A DNA stretch of 64,000 bases from Pseudomonas segetis (GTDB lineage Bacteria > Pseudomonadota > Gammaproteobacteria > Pseudomonadales > Pseudomonadaceae). Shown here in pieces: positions 21,506-32,453 of the stretch. The translations under genes were made by a program, and so were the position numbers. Where the stretch lies: assembly GCF_900188155.1 (NCBI RefSeq), contig NZ_FZOG01000002.1, forward strand, positions 635,845-699,844. The letters are read 5' to 3'. Within the stretch, counting starts at the first letter, position 1. Every line of letters begins with the position of its first letter. Below the pieces are notes generated by a model. It searched no databases. It had not been told where the DNA came from and saw only the letters and a list, made by a program, of their open reading frames with translations.

Positions 21506-22852
21506 TCAGCTACCTGCAACTGTCATGCGCTCGATCAGCACGGAACCGGTGCGGATGCTGCTGCGCAACTCCAGATCATTCCCTACCGCAACGATTTGCT
21601 TGAACATATCCCGCATATTGCCGGCGATGGTTACTTCCTGGACCGGGAATTGGATCTCGCCGTTTTCGACCCAGTAACCGCCGGCACCGCGTGAGTAATC
21701 ACCCGTCACCATATTCAGGCCGTGGCCCATCAACTCGGTCACCAGCAGGCCACGTCCCATGCGCTTGATCAGTGCTTGCTGGTCTTCATCGCCATGGGTG
21801 ACAAACAGGTTATGCACGCCACCGGCGTTGGCGGTGCTTGGCATTCCCAGCTTGCGCCCGGAATAAGTACTGAGCACATAGGACAGCAACTCACCGTTCT
21901 CGACAAAGGACTTGGCATAAGTCGCCAGGCCGTCGCCGTCAAACGACGCGCTGCCCATTGCCCGCGGAATATGCGGACGCTCATCAAGACTCAGCCACTG
22001 CGGGAAAAGCTGCTGGCCAATAGCCCCTTCCAAGAACGAAGACTTGCGATAGATACTGCCGCCCGAAATAGCCCCCAGAAAGCTGCTGAACAAGCCCGTG
22101 GCCAACTCAGCGGCGAACAACACCGGTACTTCACAGGTTGGCACCGGCCGTGCACCAAGACGGCTGACAGCACGCATGGCCGCGCGCGCACCAATGGCTT
22201 CCGGACTGGCCAGCAGTTCGCCCTGGCGATTGACGTCATACCAGTAATCGCGCTGCATCAGCCCCTTGTCTTCGGCGATCATCACGCAGCTCAAGCTGTG
22301 CCGGGTGCTTGCGTAACCGCCGATGAAACCATTGCTGTTGCCATAGACACGACAGCCCTGATGCGTACTCAAGGAGGTGCCATCGGCGTTCTTGATTCGC
22401 TTGTCGGCGTCGAATGCTGCGCCTTCGCAGCGCAAGGCATGTTCGATCGACTGCTCGGGAGTAATCGACCAGCCATGGTATAAATCCAGATCCGGTAGAT
22501 CCCGCGCCATCAACGCTGCATCTGCAAGGCCCGCGCATTCATCTTCAGAGGCGTGCTTGGCAATCGCCAGCGCAGCCGCTACCGTCTCCCGAATAGCCGC
22601 ATCACCCGTGGCCGAGGTACTTGCAGAACCTTTGCGCTGCCCCAGGTACAGGGTGATGCCGAAGCCCTGGTCACGATTGAACTCAACGGTCTCGACCTCA
22701 CGCTGGCGCACCGTGGTCGACAAGCCCTGCTCAACAGAAACCGCAACCTCACAGGCACTTGCGCCCTGCTTCCTGGCTTCGGCGATGATCTGCTCCACCT
22801 GAGCCTGTAACTGCGGCACCGCTTGTGGGCCAACGACGTCTACTGAACTCAT
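21506..22852 (-). CDS. pmbA: TldE/PmbA metalloprotease subunit
   Basis: 448 residues of the TldD/PmbA family. It lacks the HExxxH zinc motif, as expected for the TldE partner; TldD, also in this window at 23576, carries it. The TldD-TldE heterodimer degrades unfolded peptides and matures peptides such as microcin B17. The start is the ATG opening MSSVDV, preceded by AGGAG. Divergent from yjgA. Confidence 0.94.
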   Translation of the reverse strand: MSSVDVVGPQAVPQLQAQVEQIIAEARKQGASACEVAVSVEQGLSTTVRQREVETVEFNRDQGFGITLYLGQRKGSASTSATGDAAIRETVAAALAIAKHASEDECAGLADAALMARDLPDLDLYHGWSITPEQSIEHALRCEGAAFDADKRIKNADGTSLSTHQGCRVYGNSNGFIGGYASTRHSLSCVMIAEDKGLMQRDYWYDVNRQGELLASPEAIGARAAMRAVSRLGARPVPTCEVPVLFAAELATGLFSSFLGAISGGSIYRKSSFLEGAIGQQLFPQWLSLDERPHIPRAMGSASFDGDGLATYAKSFVENGELLSYVLSTYSGRKLGMPSTANAGGVHNLFVTHGDEDQQALIKRMGRGLLVTELMGHGLNMVTGDYSRGAGGYWVENGEIQFPVQEVTIAGNMRDMFKQIVAVGNDLELRSSIRTGSVLIERMTVAGS

Positions 22853-22960
22853 ACCTACTCCTGAAATTATTTTCGTTGTGAGCCGCACCCTGTCGGGCCC
22901 AACCGCTTACAACTCGGAACTAACTGCTATCATGACGGGGTTTTCCACTGGATCGCCCCC

Positions 22961-23479
22961 ATGTCTGAATACCTTGACGACTTCTCCACAGAGAAGAGTA
23001 AAACCCAGGTCAAACGCGAACTGCATGCCTTGCAAGAGCTCGGTCAACGCCTGGCGGCCCTCAAGCCTGACCTGCTAAACAAACTCCCTCTCACCGAAGA
23101 GCTGCGTACCGCGCTGGCAGAAGCGCCCAAACACACGGCTAATTCGGCGAAAAAACGCCATAGCCAGTTTATCGGCCGGTTGATGCGCGATCAGGACACT
23201 GACGCGATCCTGACCCTGCTCGATCAACTGGACGCCTCGACCCGCCAGTACAACGAACGCTTTCACAACCTTGAGCGCTGGCGCGACCGCTTGCTCAACG
23301 GCAACGACGAAACCCTTGAAAGCTTCGTCGGCGAATACCCCGAGGCCGATCGTCAGCACCTGCGCCAACTCATCCGCCAGGGCCAGCATGAAACCGCACA
23401 AAACAAGGCGCCTACGGCCTCGCGTAAAATCTTCAAATACATCCGCGAACTGGACGAGAGCAAGCGCGGCCTGCGCTGA
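22961..23479 (+). CDS. yjgA: ribosome-associated protein YjgA (DarP, DUF615)
   Basis: 172 residues, rich in charged helices, DUF615. In E. coli it associates with the 50S subunit and helps late assembly of the peptidyl-transferase centre (renamed DarP). It lies between pmbA (divergent) and tldD (convergent), a common arrangement. Confidence 0.92.
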   Translation: MSEYLDDFSTEKSKTQVKRELHALQELGQRLAALKPDLLNKLPLTEELRTALAEAPKHTANSAKKRHSQFIGRLMRDQDTDAILTLLDQLDASTRQYNERFHNLERWRDRLLNGNDETLESFVGEYPEADRQHLRQLIRQGQHETAQNKAPTASRKIFKYIRELDESKRGLR

Positions 23480-23518
23480 TCTGTCCAACACCACTGCACG
23501 GGGTCCCTCCCGCGCCTG

Positions 23519-23549
23519 AAAGCTGCAACGGCTCGCCCTGCAGCTTTTT
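23519..23549 (+). terminator. intrinsic terminator of yjgA
   Basis: Stem AAAGCTGCA/TGCAGCTTT with an 11-base loop followed by a T-tract, lying between yjgA and the convergent tldD. The A-tract on the other side could serve tldD. Confidence 0.85.
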
Positions 23550-23575
23550 GCATTAAAGATTGCAGCCTTTTAATC

Positions 23576-25018
23576 TTAAGCGCCGGTACCACCGACGGTA
23601 ATAGCATCAATTTTCAAGGTAGGCTGGCCCACCCCGACCGGGACAGACTGGCCATCTTTACCGCATGTGCCTACGCCGCTGTCCAGCGCGAGATCATTCC
23701 CTACCATCGAAACCCGGCTCATGGCTTCAGGGCCGTTACCGATCAGGGTTGCGCCCTTGACGGGGGCGGTGATCTTGCCATCTTCGATCAGATAGGCTTC
23801 GCTGGTTGAAAAAACGAACTTGCCGCTGGTGATATCGACCTGCCCGCCACCCAGATTGGCGCAGTAAAGGCCCTTCTTCACCGAACGGATAATCTCTTGC
23901 GGATCGCTTTCGCCTGCCAGCATGTAAGTGTTGGTCATACGTGGCATGGGCAAGTGCGCATAGGACTCACGCCGCCCGTTACCCGTGGCACGAACGCCCA
24001 TCAGGCGAGCATTGAGCTTGTCCTGCATATAGCCCTTGAGCACGCCGTTTTCGATCAGCGTGGTGCACTGCGTAGGCGTTCCTTCGTCGTCCATGCTCAG
24101 GGAACCACGCCGCTCAGCCAAGGTGCCATCATCGACGATGGTGCACAGGCTCGATGCGACTTTTTCGCCCATGCGGCCGCTGTAAGCAGAACTGCCTTTG
24201 CGATTGAAATCACCTTCCAGACCGTGGCCAACGGCCTCATGCAACAGCACACCCGACCAGCCTGCCCCCATCACCACCGGCATGCTGCCAGCCGGTGCAG
24301 CGATGGCTTCAAGATTGACCAAGGCCTGACGCAAGGCTTCGCGGGCGTAGCCCATGGCGCGATCCTCGTTGAGGAAGTAGCGATAATCGGTGCGTCCGCC
24401 GCCGCCATGCCCGCCGCGTTCACGGCGTCCATTTTGCTCAACGATAACGCTGACGTTAAAACGCACCAAGGGGCGAATATCAGCACCGAGCGCGCCATCG
24501 GTCGAGGCGACCATGACACGATCCCACACGCCAGCCAGGCTTACGGTGACTTGCTTGATCCTCGAATCGAGCGCTCGGGTTGCCTGGTCAACCTGTTTTA
24601 GCAGCTCAACCTTCTCGGCACGACTCATGACATCAAGCGGGTTGTTTGGCGCATACAGCGCAGTAACATCTGTGGCACTAAAGGCGCGAACGCAGCCGTT
24701 TTGGCCGCTACGAGCAATAGAGCGCGCAGCCAAAGCGGCCTGACTCAAGGCCTCGGCGGTGATCGCATTGCTATAGGCAAAGCCGGTTTTCTCGCCGGAT
24801 TGGGCACGTACACCAACACCTTGATCAAGATTGAAACTGCCCTCTTTGACGATACCGTCTTCCAGCACCCAGGTTTCAGATACCTGGCTTTGAAAGTACA
24901 AATCAGCCGCATCAATTCCAGGCCCGGCCAGTTCGCCCAGAACGCCCGGCAAACTATCGATAGTCAGGCCACCCGGACTTAACAGGTGATCGCTCACCGA
25001 CACCAACATCTCGCTCAT
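23576..25018 (-). CDS. tldD: metalloprotease TldD
   Basis: 480 residues. The zinc-binding motif HEAVGHGLE (HExxxH type) is at about 260-268 and a [11 protein letters not shown] glycine-rich stretch precedes it. Active subunit of the TldD-TldE (PmbA) protease. Two bases separate it from the upstream nitrilase gene, so it ends the mreB-mreC-mreD-maf-rng-yhdP-nitrilase-tldD series. Confidence 0.96.
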   Translation of the reverse strand: MSEMLVSVSDHLLSPGGLTIDSLPGVLGELAGPGIDAADLYFQSQVSETWVLEDGIVKEGSFNLDQGVGVRAQSGEKTGFAYSNAITAEALSQAALAARSIARSGQNGCVRAFSATDVTALYAPNNPLDVMSRAEKVELLKQVDQATRALDSRIKQVTVSLAGVWDRVMVASTDGALGADIRPLVRFNVSVIVEQNGRRERGGHGGGGRTDYRYFLNEDRAMGYAREALRQALVNLEAIAAPAGSMPVVMGAGWSGVLLHEAVGHGLEGDFNRKGSSAYSGRMGEKVASSLCTIVDDGTLAERRGSLSMDDEGTPTQCTTLIENGVLKGYMQDKLNARLMGVRATGNGRRESYAHLPMPRMTNTYMLAGESDPQEIIRSVKKGLYCANLGGGQVDITSGKFVFSTSEAYLIEDGKITAPVKGATLIGNGPEAMSRVSMVGNDLALDSGVGTCGKDGQSVPVGVGQPTLKIDAITVGGTGA

Positions 25019-25020
25019 AA

Positions 25021-25869
25021 CTACTCCAAACCTGGCAGCCGCGGTTCGGCCGCTGCAAAAAATCGTTTATGCCCCATCACGGGCATGCGTTGACGAATCG
25101 AAGCCTGCTCGACAGCGTCTCGCGGTGCAACCAGGACACCTTCGCCTTGTGCCTGGCTTATACAAATGCGGCCCCATGGATCCACAATGGCTGAATGACC
25201 ATAGGTTTCTCGACCGCCAGGGTGAACACCGCCCTGCCCGGCAGCCAGCAGGTAACATTGCGTCTCAATGGCACGCGCACGTATCAGCACCTGCCAATGT
25301 GCAGCGCCGGTCACTGCGGTAAATGCGGACGGCGCTGTTATCAACTCGGCACCGGCTTCACGCAGGGCGCCATAAAGCTCAGGAAACCGCAGATCGTAGC
25401 AGACCGTCAATCCAAGACGCCCGACGGGGGTATCGGCGACCACCACATGGGCGCCAAACTCATAGTCATCCGACTCTCGGTAGCGACCACGATTATCTGC
25501 GACATCAACATCAAACAAGTGCAATTTGTCATAGCGCGCAACGCGCTCGCCATCCGCATCAATCAACAAAGAGCAGGCATTGGGCTTGGCGTCTGGCTTG
25601 CCATCAGCCGGCAATGGAATAGTGCCGGCCACTATCCATAACCTGAGGTCGCGAGCGGCCTGTTTCAACCATGGCAAAATCGGCCCCTGCCCCAGCGCCT
25701 CTTGACGACCAATCTGGTTGTAGTCACGACGCCCCATTGCGGCAAAGTTTTCCGGCAGTACAGCAAGGCGGGCACCTTGCTCGGCAGCATTTTCAAGCAG
25801 CCTGCGCGCTTGCTGCAGGTTAGCCGGAATATCATCCTGGCTAACCATCTGAATAACTGAGAGGCTCAT
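25021..25869 (-). CDS. carbon-nitrogen hydrolase (nitrilase superfamily, Nit1-like)
   Basis: 282 residues. The Glu-Lys-Cys triad is visible: Glu in LPENFAAMG (near 40), Lys in YDKLHLFD (near 113) and Cys in [12 protein letters not shown] (near 156). This branch resembles YbeM/Nit1, whose best-supported role is repair of deaminated glutathione; that assignment is by family and not proven here. RBS GGGGAGAG is strong. Coupled to tldD. Confidence 0.92.
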   Translation of the reverse strand: MSLSVIQMVSQDDIPANLQQARRLLENAAEQGARLAVLPENFAAMGRRDYNQIGRQEALGQGPILPWLKQAARDLRLWIVAGTIPLPADGKPDAKPNACSLLIDADGERVARYDKLHLFDVDVADNRGRYRESDDYEFGAHVVVADTPVGRLGLTVCYDLRFPELYGALREAGAELITAPSAFTAVTGAAHWQVLIRARAIETQCYLLAAGQGGVHPGGRETYGHSAIVDPWGRICISQAQGEGVLVAPRDAVEQASIRQRMPVMGHKRFFAAAEPRLPGLE

Positions 25870-25945
25870 GATCTCTCCCCGACGAGACAGCTGTTTCCCG
25901 TCAGTCTACGCCCCTGGCAATATTCTGGCAGGCCGGGCGAGCCGC

Positions 25946-28900
25946 TCATTTGGGTTTTTCAAAGGGTTTATCGAAGTCGATCTTCGGTGACTGGATCGGC
26001 CCTTTGACATCGTACTGCACACTGGCAAAGCGCGCGAAATGATCGCCAAGCAGTTTATCGACGACAAACAATGCCCCCCCGATTGCCGGTGCGCCAACGA
26101 TCAGCGCGGCAATCGGCAAGTTATTGGTAACGGGTAGCGTCACCAGTAACTTGGCATCGATCGACTCGTCAACCATGTTCAGCGTGCCATTGAGTTCCAG
26201 GTCGCTTGATGGCCCCTTGAGGGTGATCGGCCGACTGGTCACATACACGCCATTGGTCGCCTGCAGATCACCCTTGACCCGGTCGTAACTCAAGCCTTCA
26301 CCCAGCAAATCGGAAAAATCCAAACGCAGGCGCCTGCCGATCGAGTTGAAGTTGAGCAAACCAAAGACCCGTAATGCCGATGCCGAGCCTTGCACTTCGA
26401 CGAACTGGCCCTTGCGCAGCGAGGCGTTCATAGCGCCACTGAACCGCGCCAGACTAAGATTCAAGGGCGAGCCGGGCCAGTTGCCATCCACGTCGAGGCG
26501 GAAATGCTCACTGGTTGCAGTCGGAGCAAAGCCCCAGGCCTTCAAGACATCTTGCAGCTTTTCGCCTTCAAAGCGGCCCTTGTACCAGCTTCTGGCGCCA
26601 CTGCCTTCACCTTGCCAACCTGCTGTGCCGTTAACCCTCAACCCCGCGAGGTTGATATTCAGGTCACTGAACTGGACACCGTTGGCCGCCGGACGAGCTT
26701 TCAAGGACGACGCCCCCAACGACTGCTTACCCAGTTTGACTTCAGCCACCTTGAGGTCAATCGAAGGAATCTTGCGCGGATCTACATCCGCCAGCGGATC
26801 GGGTCCCTCTTCTTTAGCCGTGGTGCCTGGCTTATCTTCGGGTAGGTGGATATAGGCAAGGTCCGCGCTGATTGGCCGGGATGACGCATCTGGAAATATC
26901 ACATTGCCCTTGGCCAGCGTACTGTCGACTGACAAGGCCCAGGCCGCCCCCGAACGACGCACGCCCAAGCCAAGGTTGTTGACCGTTTTACCAAAACCGA
27001 CAAAGCGTCCGATATCCAACTGCGCATCGCTGAATGCCTGCAACGCCGAACCCTTGGATGAGTTCATGTAGGGTTCGATTGCCCGCTGCCAATCGGACAA
27101 GTCCAGCTCTGCGACCGAGCCGCGTAAGCGATACCCCTTCTGCGATGGCAGTTGCGCCAAACCGCCACCCAAGCGCAACTCGCCACGGCCTTGCAGAAAA
27201 TCACTGGCGGGAGCGACACCATTGAAGCTCAGCAGGTTTGCATAACGCAGCTTGTAGCTCCGCTGGTCCCCGCCAAGCCCCAGTTCCAGTGTCGCATTGC
27301 GTTGATCCTCGGCAGACTTGCCAAAGGGCGCTGGCAGGTCGATTGCCAGACCTTTAAGCCCGGAATCTATCTGCAGGCCGGTTTGCTCACCATCGATGTT
27401 CAAGCGCAATCGGTAGGGCAAATTGCCATTGGCAGGGATAGGCTGGGTAACCGCCAGCCACTGGGTCAGCCTCTGCAACGGGACTTGCCCGCTCACATCA
27501 ATCAAACTGGTTGCCCGGCCGTTAACCGCTTGCGCAACGGCCTTGCCCCTGGCTTTATGGCCCAGCAACTGGGCCTCGATGCTCGGCGCGCTCAGGCCTT
27601 TTGCCGTGTCATAACGGAACGCACCAGAGACATGGCTGAGATCAAGCTTGGGATTGCCGATTTTGACCTCGGCATCCTTCGCCGTGAAATCCACGATCAC
27701 CTTGGGGGGCGCACCCTTGTGCAGAGGAATATCCAAGTCCAGAGCACCGGTTAAATCACCTTTGCCCTGCCAGCCGGCAAAGATGTCGGAGGTGCCAATC
27801 GGCGCTTCCTTAAGAATCTTCAGGGCATCGACCACACTGCTTTCCAGGTCGGCGGTCAACAGCAGGTTTGGTGGTGTATCCGGACGTTCAAGTGGAATGC
27901 TGACCTGGACGTTCTTCGCCGTGCTGTTCAACACCTGGCCTTGTGGAACACGTATGCGCACCTGATCGTCTTCAATCAGCACTTCACCCCGGGCATTCTT
28001 GAGCTCTGGCCAGCCCGGCTGATAGGCCAACTCGGCGTCATGCACGGCAAAGTACAGGCTGATGCTGTGGGATGCCTTGCTCGACCCCTTGTTGAGCGAG
28101 CCCTGAAACTGGAAATAGCCTTGATCGACAGCGCCGGCCTTGATCGAGGTTTTCAACCAATTGGCCAGTTCCGGACTGAACTCCGGAACCCGTGTGGGCA
28201 GGTATTTTTCTGTGAAACGCGCATCGCCTTCGGTAATGCCGACACGCAGATCCATGTAATCCTCGACCTCGGGATCACCGGTCAAGCGAATAAGAAAGTC
28301 AGCCGCAGCCTTGCCTTCATCGCCCGTGGCCTGGACATAGGGGCTGCGCAACGTCAGGCCTTGCTCGTTGATCCGCCAGTCAACCTGGCCACGGGCGGTG
28401 TGATACAGCCAGGCCTTGGGGAACAAGGTCGCCAGGTCGAGCGAGAACTCCTTGGCGTCGAGCAGAATAGTGCCCGAACCCAGGTCGCCGGTGACGCTGC
28501 CAGTGATATTTTCAATGCCCGGCACATGATCATAGGCCGAAAAGCTGATTGCATCGGTATTGGTTGCGAACTGCACCCTCTTATCACCCTCTGCATCAGG
28601 GTGAAAACCAACCGTGGCGTTGGTCAGGGCGCCACGAGGATTAAGCGTGGCCAGTGCCGACAACCCTTTGTCTGGTATTGGCGCCAGTGACTCCACCAGC
28701 GGCAGCAAGGGCGCAACCTCCAGGCGATCAAAACTGAGCGTCCAGAACTCGGTAGCATCTCCCTGCTTGGCATGCTGTCGCAGGGTAAGGTTCATGGGGC
28801 CGATTTGTTGCTCACCTGCGCGCGCCGAAAAATTCGCCAACTGGGCTTGCAAGCCTTCGGCATCACGCCCGAAGTAGCTGTTGAGTTGCATGTCCGTCAG

Positions 28901-29773
28901 GCTTGCCGGCTTGCGCTCAGCGTACTGGCCTTCAAGCCTGGCCACTTTGACTTGCGTGACCGCCCGCTGCAGGGCTCCGTCGGCCCAGGACAGCCAGAAT
29001 TGCCCGCCAAGCTGCAAATGACTCAAGGACCACTCTTGCGTCAGACCTTGTGGCAACCAGCTGGCCCAGTCGGTCTCGGGTAATTGCAGGTAAACCTCAG
29101 CTTGCAGGTCGCGCCACTTCTTGACGTCCATCTGCGTGCGCACCTGCAACTCCATGGGCTTGCCATCCGGCAACTGCAAACGTCCGTCCAGGCGCTGATG
29201 ACCGCCAGCAAAGCCCAATGTCAGGTTCACATAACGCAAGCTATGTGCGGGCTGGCCTGCGGCCGCCAGGGTCACCTGGCTGTTGAGCAGCGACAGGTGT
29301 CGCACCATTTTCAACTGGGCCAGCAGTTTTTCGACATCAATCGCTGTATCGTCTTGCGGCCTGGGTAGGCCTTCGACCTGCCATTGGCCGCTGTCGCCCT
29401 GCACCACACTCAACTGCAGCCCATCGATCGCCAGTAATTCGGCGCGAGGCTGCATGGCCATTGCACTGGCGACCAGATCGGGAATCAGGCGAATCTGATC
29501 AAGGCGTACGGCATTTGCGCCTTTGCCCAGGGTCACGTCGTGGGCCACAAATACCGGGGCCAGGCCGTGCCAGCTACCTACCAGCGAGCCTATGGACACA
29601 GGCAGGCCCAAGACTGCCTGCGCCTTGTCTTCGACCTGGATGCGGTATTCGGCAACCATCGGGGTGAACAGCCGGCCAAGACTGACCAGCAGCGCCGTGG
29701 TAATTAACACCAGCGCACAGAGCCCGAGGCTCCAACGCAGAACCCTTGCCAGCCAGCCTCCTGAGCGTGCCAA
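25946..29773 (-). CDS. yhdP: AsmA-like protein YhdP
   Basis: 1275 residues. One N-terminal membrane helix (about 10-36) precedes a very long periplasmic body of beta-rich repeats with a C-terminal AsmA-2/DUF3971-type region. YhdP, TamB and YdbH carry phospholipid from inner to outer membrane in E. coli. The start is a TTG at 29773, with no strong ribosome site; a CTG further in is the only alternative near the membrane helix. Thirty-one bases after rng, so probably coupled to it. Confidence 0.92.
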   Translation of the reverse strand: MARSGGWLARVLRWSLGLCALVLITTALLVSLGRLFTPMVAEYRIQVEDKAQAVLGLPVSIGSLVGSWHGLAPVFVAHDVTLGKGANAVRLDQIRLIPDLVASAMAMQPRAELLAIDGLQLSVVQGDSGQWQVEGLPRPQDDTAIDVEKLLAQLKMVRHLSLLNSQVTLAAAGQPAHSLRYVNLTLGFAGGHQRLDGRLQLPDGKPMELQVRTQMDVKKWRDLQAEVYLQLPETDWASWLPQGLTQEWSLSHLQLGGQFWLSWADGALQRAVTQVKVARLEGQYAERKPASLTDMQLNSYFGRDAEGLQAQLANFSARAGEQQIGPMNLTLRQHAKQGDATEFWTLSFDRLEVAPLLPLVESLAPIPDKGLSALATLNPRGALTNATVGFHPDAEGDKRVQFATNTDAISFSAYDHVPGIENITGSVTGDLGSGTILLDAKEFSLDLATLFPKAWLYHTARGQVDWRINEQGLTLRSPYVQATGDEGKAAADFLIRLTGDPEVEDYMDLRVGITEGDARFTEKYLPTRVPEFSPELANWLKTSIKAGAVDQGYFQFQGSLNKGSSKASHSISLYFAVHDAELAYQPGWPELKNARGEVLIEDDQVRIRVPQGQVLNSTAKNVQVSIPLERPDTPPNLLLTADLESSVVDALKILKEAPIGTSDIFAGWQGKGDLTGALDLDIPLHKGAPPKVIVDFTAKDAEVKIGNPKLDLSHVSGAFRYDTAKGLSAPSIEAQLLGHKARGKAVAQAVNGRATSLIDVSGQVPLQRLTQWLAVTQPIPANGNLPYRLRLNIDGEQTGLQIDSGLKGLAIDLPAPFGKSAEDQRNATLELGLGGDQRSYKLRYANLLSFNGVAPASDFLQGRGELRLGGGLAQLPSQKGYRLRGSVAELDLSDWQRAIEPYMNSSKGSALQAFSDAQLDIGRFVGFGKTVNNLGLGVRRSGAAWALSVDSTLAKGNVIFPDASSRPISADLAYIHLPEDKPGTTAKEEGPDPLADVDPRKIPSIDLKVAEVKLGKQSLGASSLKARPAANGVQFSDLNINLAGLRVNGTAGWQGEGSGARSWYKGRFEGEKLQDVLKAWGFAPTATSEHFRLDVDGNWPGSPLNLSLARFSGAMNASLRKGQFVEVQGSASALRVFGLLNFNSIGRRLRLDFSDLLGEGLSYDRVKGDLQATNGVYVTSRPITLKGPSSDLELNGTLNMVDESIDAKLLVTLPVTNNLPIAALIVGAPAIGGALFVVDKLLGDHFARFASVQYDVKGPIQSPKIDFDKPFEKPK

Positions 29774-29804
29774 CTAACTCAAACCTGTTTAGCGGGCAAG
29801 TACG

Positions 29805-31262
29805 TCACAACAGCACCACATCGTATTGTTCCTGGGAGTACATGGTTTCCACTTGGAACTTGATGGTGCGACCGATGAACGCCTCTAGATCTGCAACGTT
29901 GCCTGACTCTTCGTCGAGCAGACGGTCTACAACTTTTTGATTGGCCAACACCCTGTATCCCTCTGGCTGATAGGCTCTTGCTTCACGCAATATTTCCCGG
30001 AAAATCTCATAGCAGGTGGTTTCCGGGGTTTTTAACTTGCCGCGTCCCTGACAACAAGCGCAAGGTTCACAGAGCACCTGCTCAAGACTCTCGCGCGTGC
30101 GCTTGCGGGTCATCTGCACCAGACCCAACTCGGTAATCCCAATGATATTGGTCTTTGCGTGATCGCGCTCTAATTGTTTTTCCAGGGTCCGCAGAACCTG
30201 GCGCTGGTGCTCTTCATCTTCCATGTCGATGAAGTCGATGATGATGATCCCACCCAGGTTGCGCAAACGCAGTTGCCGGGCAATGGCCGTGGCGGCTTCC
30301 AGATTGGTCTTGAAAATGGTTTCTTCTAGCGTGCGATGCCCGACAAAAGCGCCGGTATTGACGTCAATGGTGCTCATCGCCTCAGCCGGGTCGACCACCA
30401 GGTAGCCTCCGGACTTCAGCGGTACCTTGCGGTCGAGGGCTTTCTGGATCTCGTCCTCAACACCATAGAGATCGAAAATCGGTCGCTCGCCCGGGTAATG
30501 CTCAAGGCGGTCGGAAATCTCCGGCATCAACTCGCTGACAAAGTGGGTGATCTTCTGGAAGGTTTCACGCGAATCAATGCGGATTTTCTCGGTGCGCGGG
30601 CTGACCAGGTCACGCAATGTACGCAAGGCCAGGCTCAGGTCTTCATAGATCACCGAGGGCGACGGCGCGGACTTCATCTGCCCGGCGATTTGTCCCCACA
30701 ACCGGCGTACGTAACGGATATCCACCAGAATTTCATCGGCACCCGCACCTTCGGCGGCAGTGCGCAGGATAAAGCCACCGGCCTCTTCACTGCCCTCGGC
30801 ACCGACACAATCGGCGACCACTTGCTTGAGGCGTTCACGCTCGGCCTCGTCTTCGATCTTCAGGGAAATGCCAACGTGGCTGGTGCGCGGCATGTAGACA
30901 AGGTAGCGCGAGGGCAAGGATAGCTGCGTGGTCAGCCGCGCCCCCTTGCTGGCAATCGGGTCCTTGGTGACCTGCACCACAAGGCTCTGCCCCTCATGCA
31001 CAAGGGCGCTGATGGATTCGACGGCAGCGCCTTCGCGGCTGGAAATTTCAGACGCATGGATAAAGGCGGCACGCTCAAGGCCAATGTCGACAAACGCTGC
31101 CTGCATCCCTGGCAGCACGCGAACCACCTTGCCCTTGTAGATGTTGCCGACAATCCCGCGGCGCTGTGTACGCTCGACATGGACTTCCTGCAACACACCG
31201 TTTTCGACTACTGCCACGCGCGATTCCATCGGCGTGATGTTGATCAGGATTTCTTCACTCAT
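29805..31262 (-). CDS. rng: ribonuclease G
   Basis: 485 residues of the RNase E/G family without the long C-terminal scaffold of RNase E. N-terminal S1 domain (about 35-125), catalytic-metal aspartates in VDVNTGAF and IIIDFIDM, and the zinc-link cysteines in CEPCACC near residue 405. It matures the 5' end of 16S rRNA and degrades some mRNAs. The start is the ATG opening MSEEIL; a longer frame upstream would overlap maf. Confidence 0.96.
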   Translation of the reverse strand: MSEEILINITPMESRVAVVENGVLQEVHVERTQRRGIVGNIYKGKVVRVLPGMQAAFVDIGLERAAFIHASEISSREGAAVESISALVHEGQSLVVQVTKDPIASKGARLTTQLSLPSRYLVYMPRTSHVGISLKIEDEAERERLKQVVADCVGAEGSEEAGGFILRTAAEGAGADEILVDIRYVRRLWGQIAGQMKSAPSPSVIYEDLSLALRTLRDLVSPRTEKIRIDSRETFQKITHFVSELMPEISDRLEHYPGERPIFDLYGVEDEIQKALDRKVPLKSGGYLVVDPAEAMSTIDVNTGAFVGHRTLEETIFKTNLEAATAIARQLRLRNLGGIIIIDFIDMEDEEHQRQVLRTLEKQLERDHAKTNIIGITELGLVQMTRKRTRESLEQVLCEPCACCQGRGKLKTPETTCYEIFREILREARAYQPEGYRVLANQKVVDRLLDEESGNVADLEAFIGRTIKFQVETMYSQEQYDVVLL

Positions 31263-31329
31263 GCGTCCATCTCTTTTGAGATGAAGCTGCAAACTCGGGG
31301 AGCCCGCTCGCCCGTGACCTACAACTTCC

Positions 31330-31929
31330 TTAAGTGTGGACTGGCAAGGTTTGCCAGCACGGAACTGCAAATTCTGCGAGTAACTCAGCTGTTTCACACA
31401 GGGGCAGGCCAACCACTGCCGAATAACTGCCCTGCAATTGGCTGACGAACACGGCCGCCAACCCCTGGATGCCATAGCTGCCCGCTTTATCTTGCGGTTC
31501 ACCGCTGGCCCAGTATGCCTGTGCTTCAGCCTCTGAAATACATCTAAAGGTTACCTGACTTGTCACCACCAAGGCTTTGGTTTTATCGCGCGCGACCAGC
31601 GCGACCGCAGTCAATACTTGATGTTCGCGCCCCGACAACGCCTGCAGGGTCGCCAGCGCCTCACTCCGGTCGGCTGGCTTGCCGAGGATTTTGCCGTCGA
31701 GAACGACCGCCGTATCCGACCCGAGCACGACAGCGTCGGCCGGTGAATCAAGGGATTCGAAGACTGCCTGTGCCTTTGCCCGGGCCAGGCGCTCTACATA
31801 AGTACCTGGCTGCTCATCGGGCAGTACGGCTTCATCTATCGAGCTCACTTGGGTGATGAAGGGTACGCCAATCTGGGTGAGCAACTCACGCCGACGCGAC
31901 GAACCTGACGCCAGATACAACGTGGCCAT
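31330..31929 (-). CDS. maf: Maf-family nucleoside triphosphate pyrophosphatase (YhdE-like)
   Basis: 199 residues. The family signature [10 protein letters not shown] (8-17), SSIDE and the [16 protein letters not shown] segment are intact. Position between mreD and rng matches E. coli YhdE, a dTTP/UTP pyrophosphatase thought to clear odd nucleotides or restrain division. Ribosome site AAGGAGAA precedes the ATG. Confidence 0.93.
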   Translation of the reverse strand: MATLYLASGSSRRRELLTQIGVPFITQVSSIDEAVLPDEQPGTYVERLARAKAQAVFESLDSPADAVVLGSDTAVVLDGKILGKPADRSEALATLQALSGREHQVLTAVALVARDKTKALVVTSQVTFRCISEAEAQAYWASGEPQDKAGSYGIQGLAAVFVSQLQGSYSAVVGLPLCETAELLAEFAVPCWQTLPVHT

Positions 31930-31964
31930 GCAGAATTCTCCTTGTCGAATTTGAAAGTGCCAGC

Positions 31965-32453
31965 TTAATTGACGCCCAAGCGCTGCTGGATACTGCGCAG
32001 GATAACGCTGACCCACGGCCAAAGCAGCACACTGATCACCGCCGGAAGGATAAAGGCAAGGGTCGGCGGCCGACTGCCGGTTAGTGCGTTAAGCCACAAC
32101 TGTACCAACTGCGCCAGGCCAAATACGACCATCAACACCAGGCACTGTTGCCACATCGGGAACATCCGCAAACGCTGGTGCAGGCTCAACACCAGGAAGG
32201 TGATCAGACTGAGGATCAGCGCGTTCTGGCCGAGCAGGGAGCCATTGAGCACATCCGCCAACAAGCCGAATACCCAGGCGGTTGCCATGCCAACCCGGTG
32301 CGGTAGCGCCAGCACCCAATAGGTCAGAAATAGCGCAAGCCACAGCGGCCGACCAATTTCCATGAACGCAGGCAGGCTCGAAACACTGAGCAACAGCGCA
32401 AACATCAAGCTCAGCCAGACGACCCAGGTATTGCGTGCACGCACACTGCTCAT
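31965..32453 (-). CDS. mreD: rod shape-determining protein MreD
   Basis: 162 residues with about five transmembrane helices ([19 protein letters not shown] and others) and no large soluble part. MreD is a membrane component of the elongasome. The ATG overlaps the mreC stop by four bases. Confidence 0.93.
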   Translation of the reverse strand: MSSVRARNTWVVWLSLMFALLLSVSSLPAFMEIGRPLWLALFLTYWVLALPHRVGMATAWVFGLLADVLNGSLLGQNALILSLITFLVLSLHQRLRMFPMWQQCLVLMVVFGLAQLVQLWLNALTGSRPPTLAFILPAVISVLLWPWVSVILRSIQQRLGVN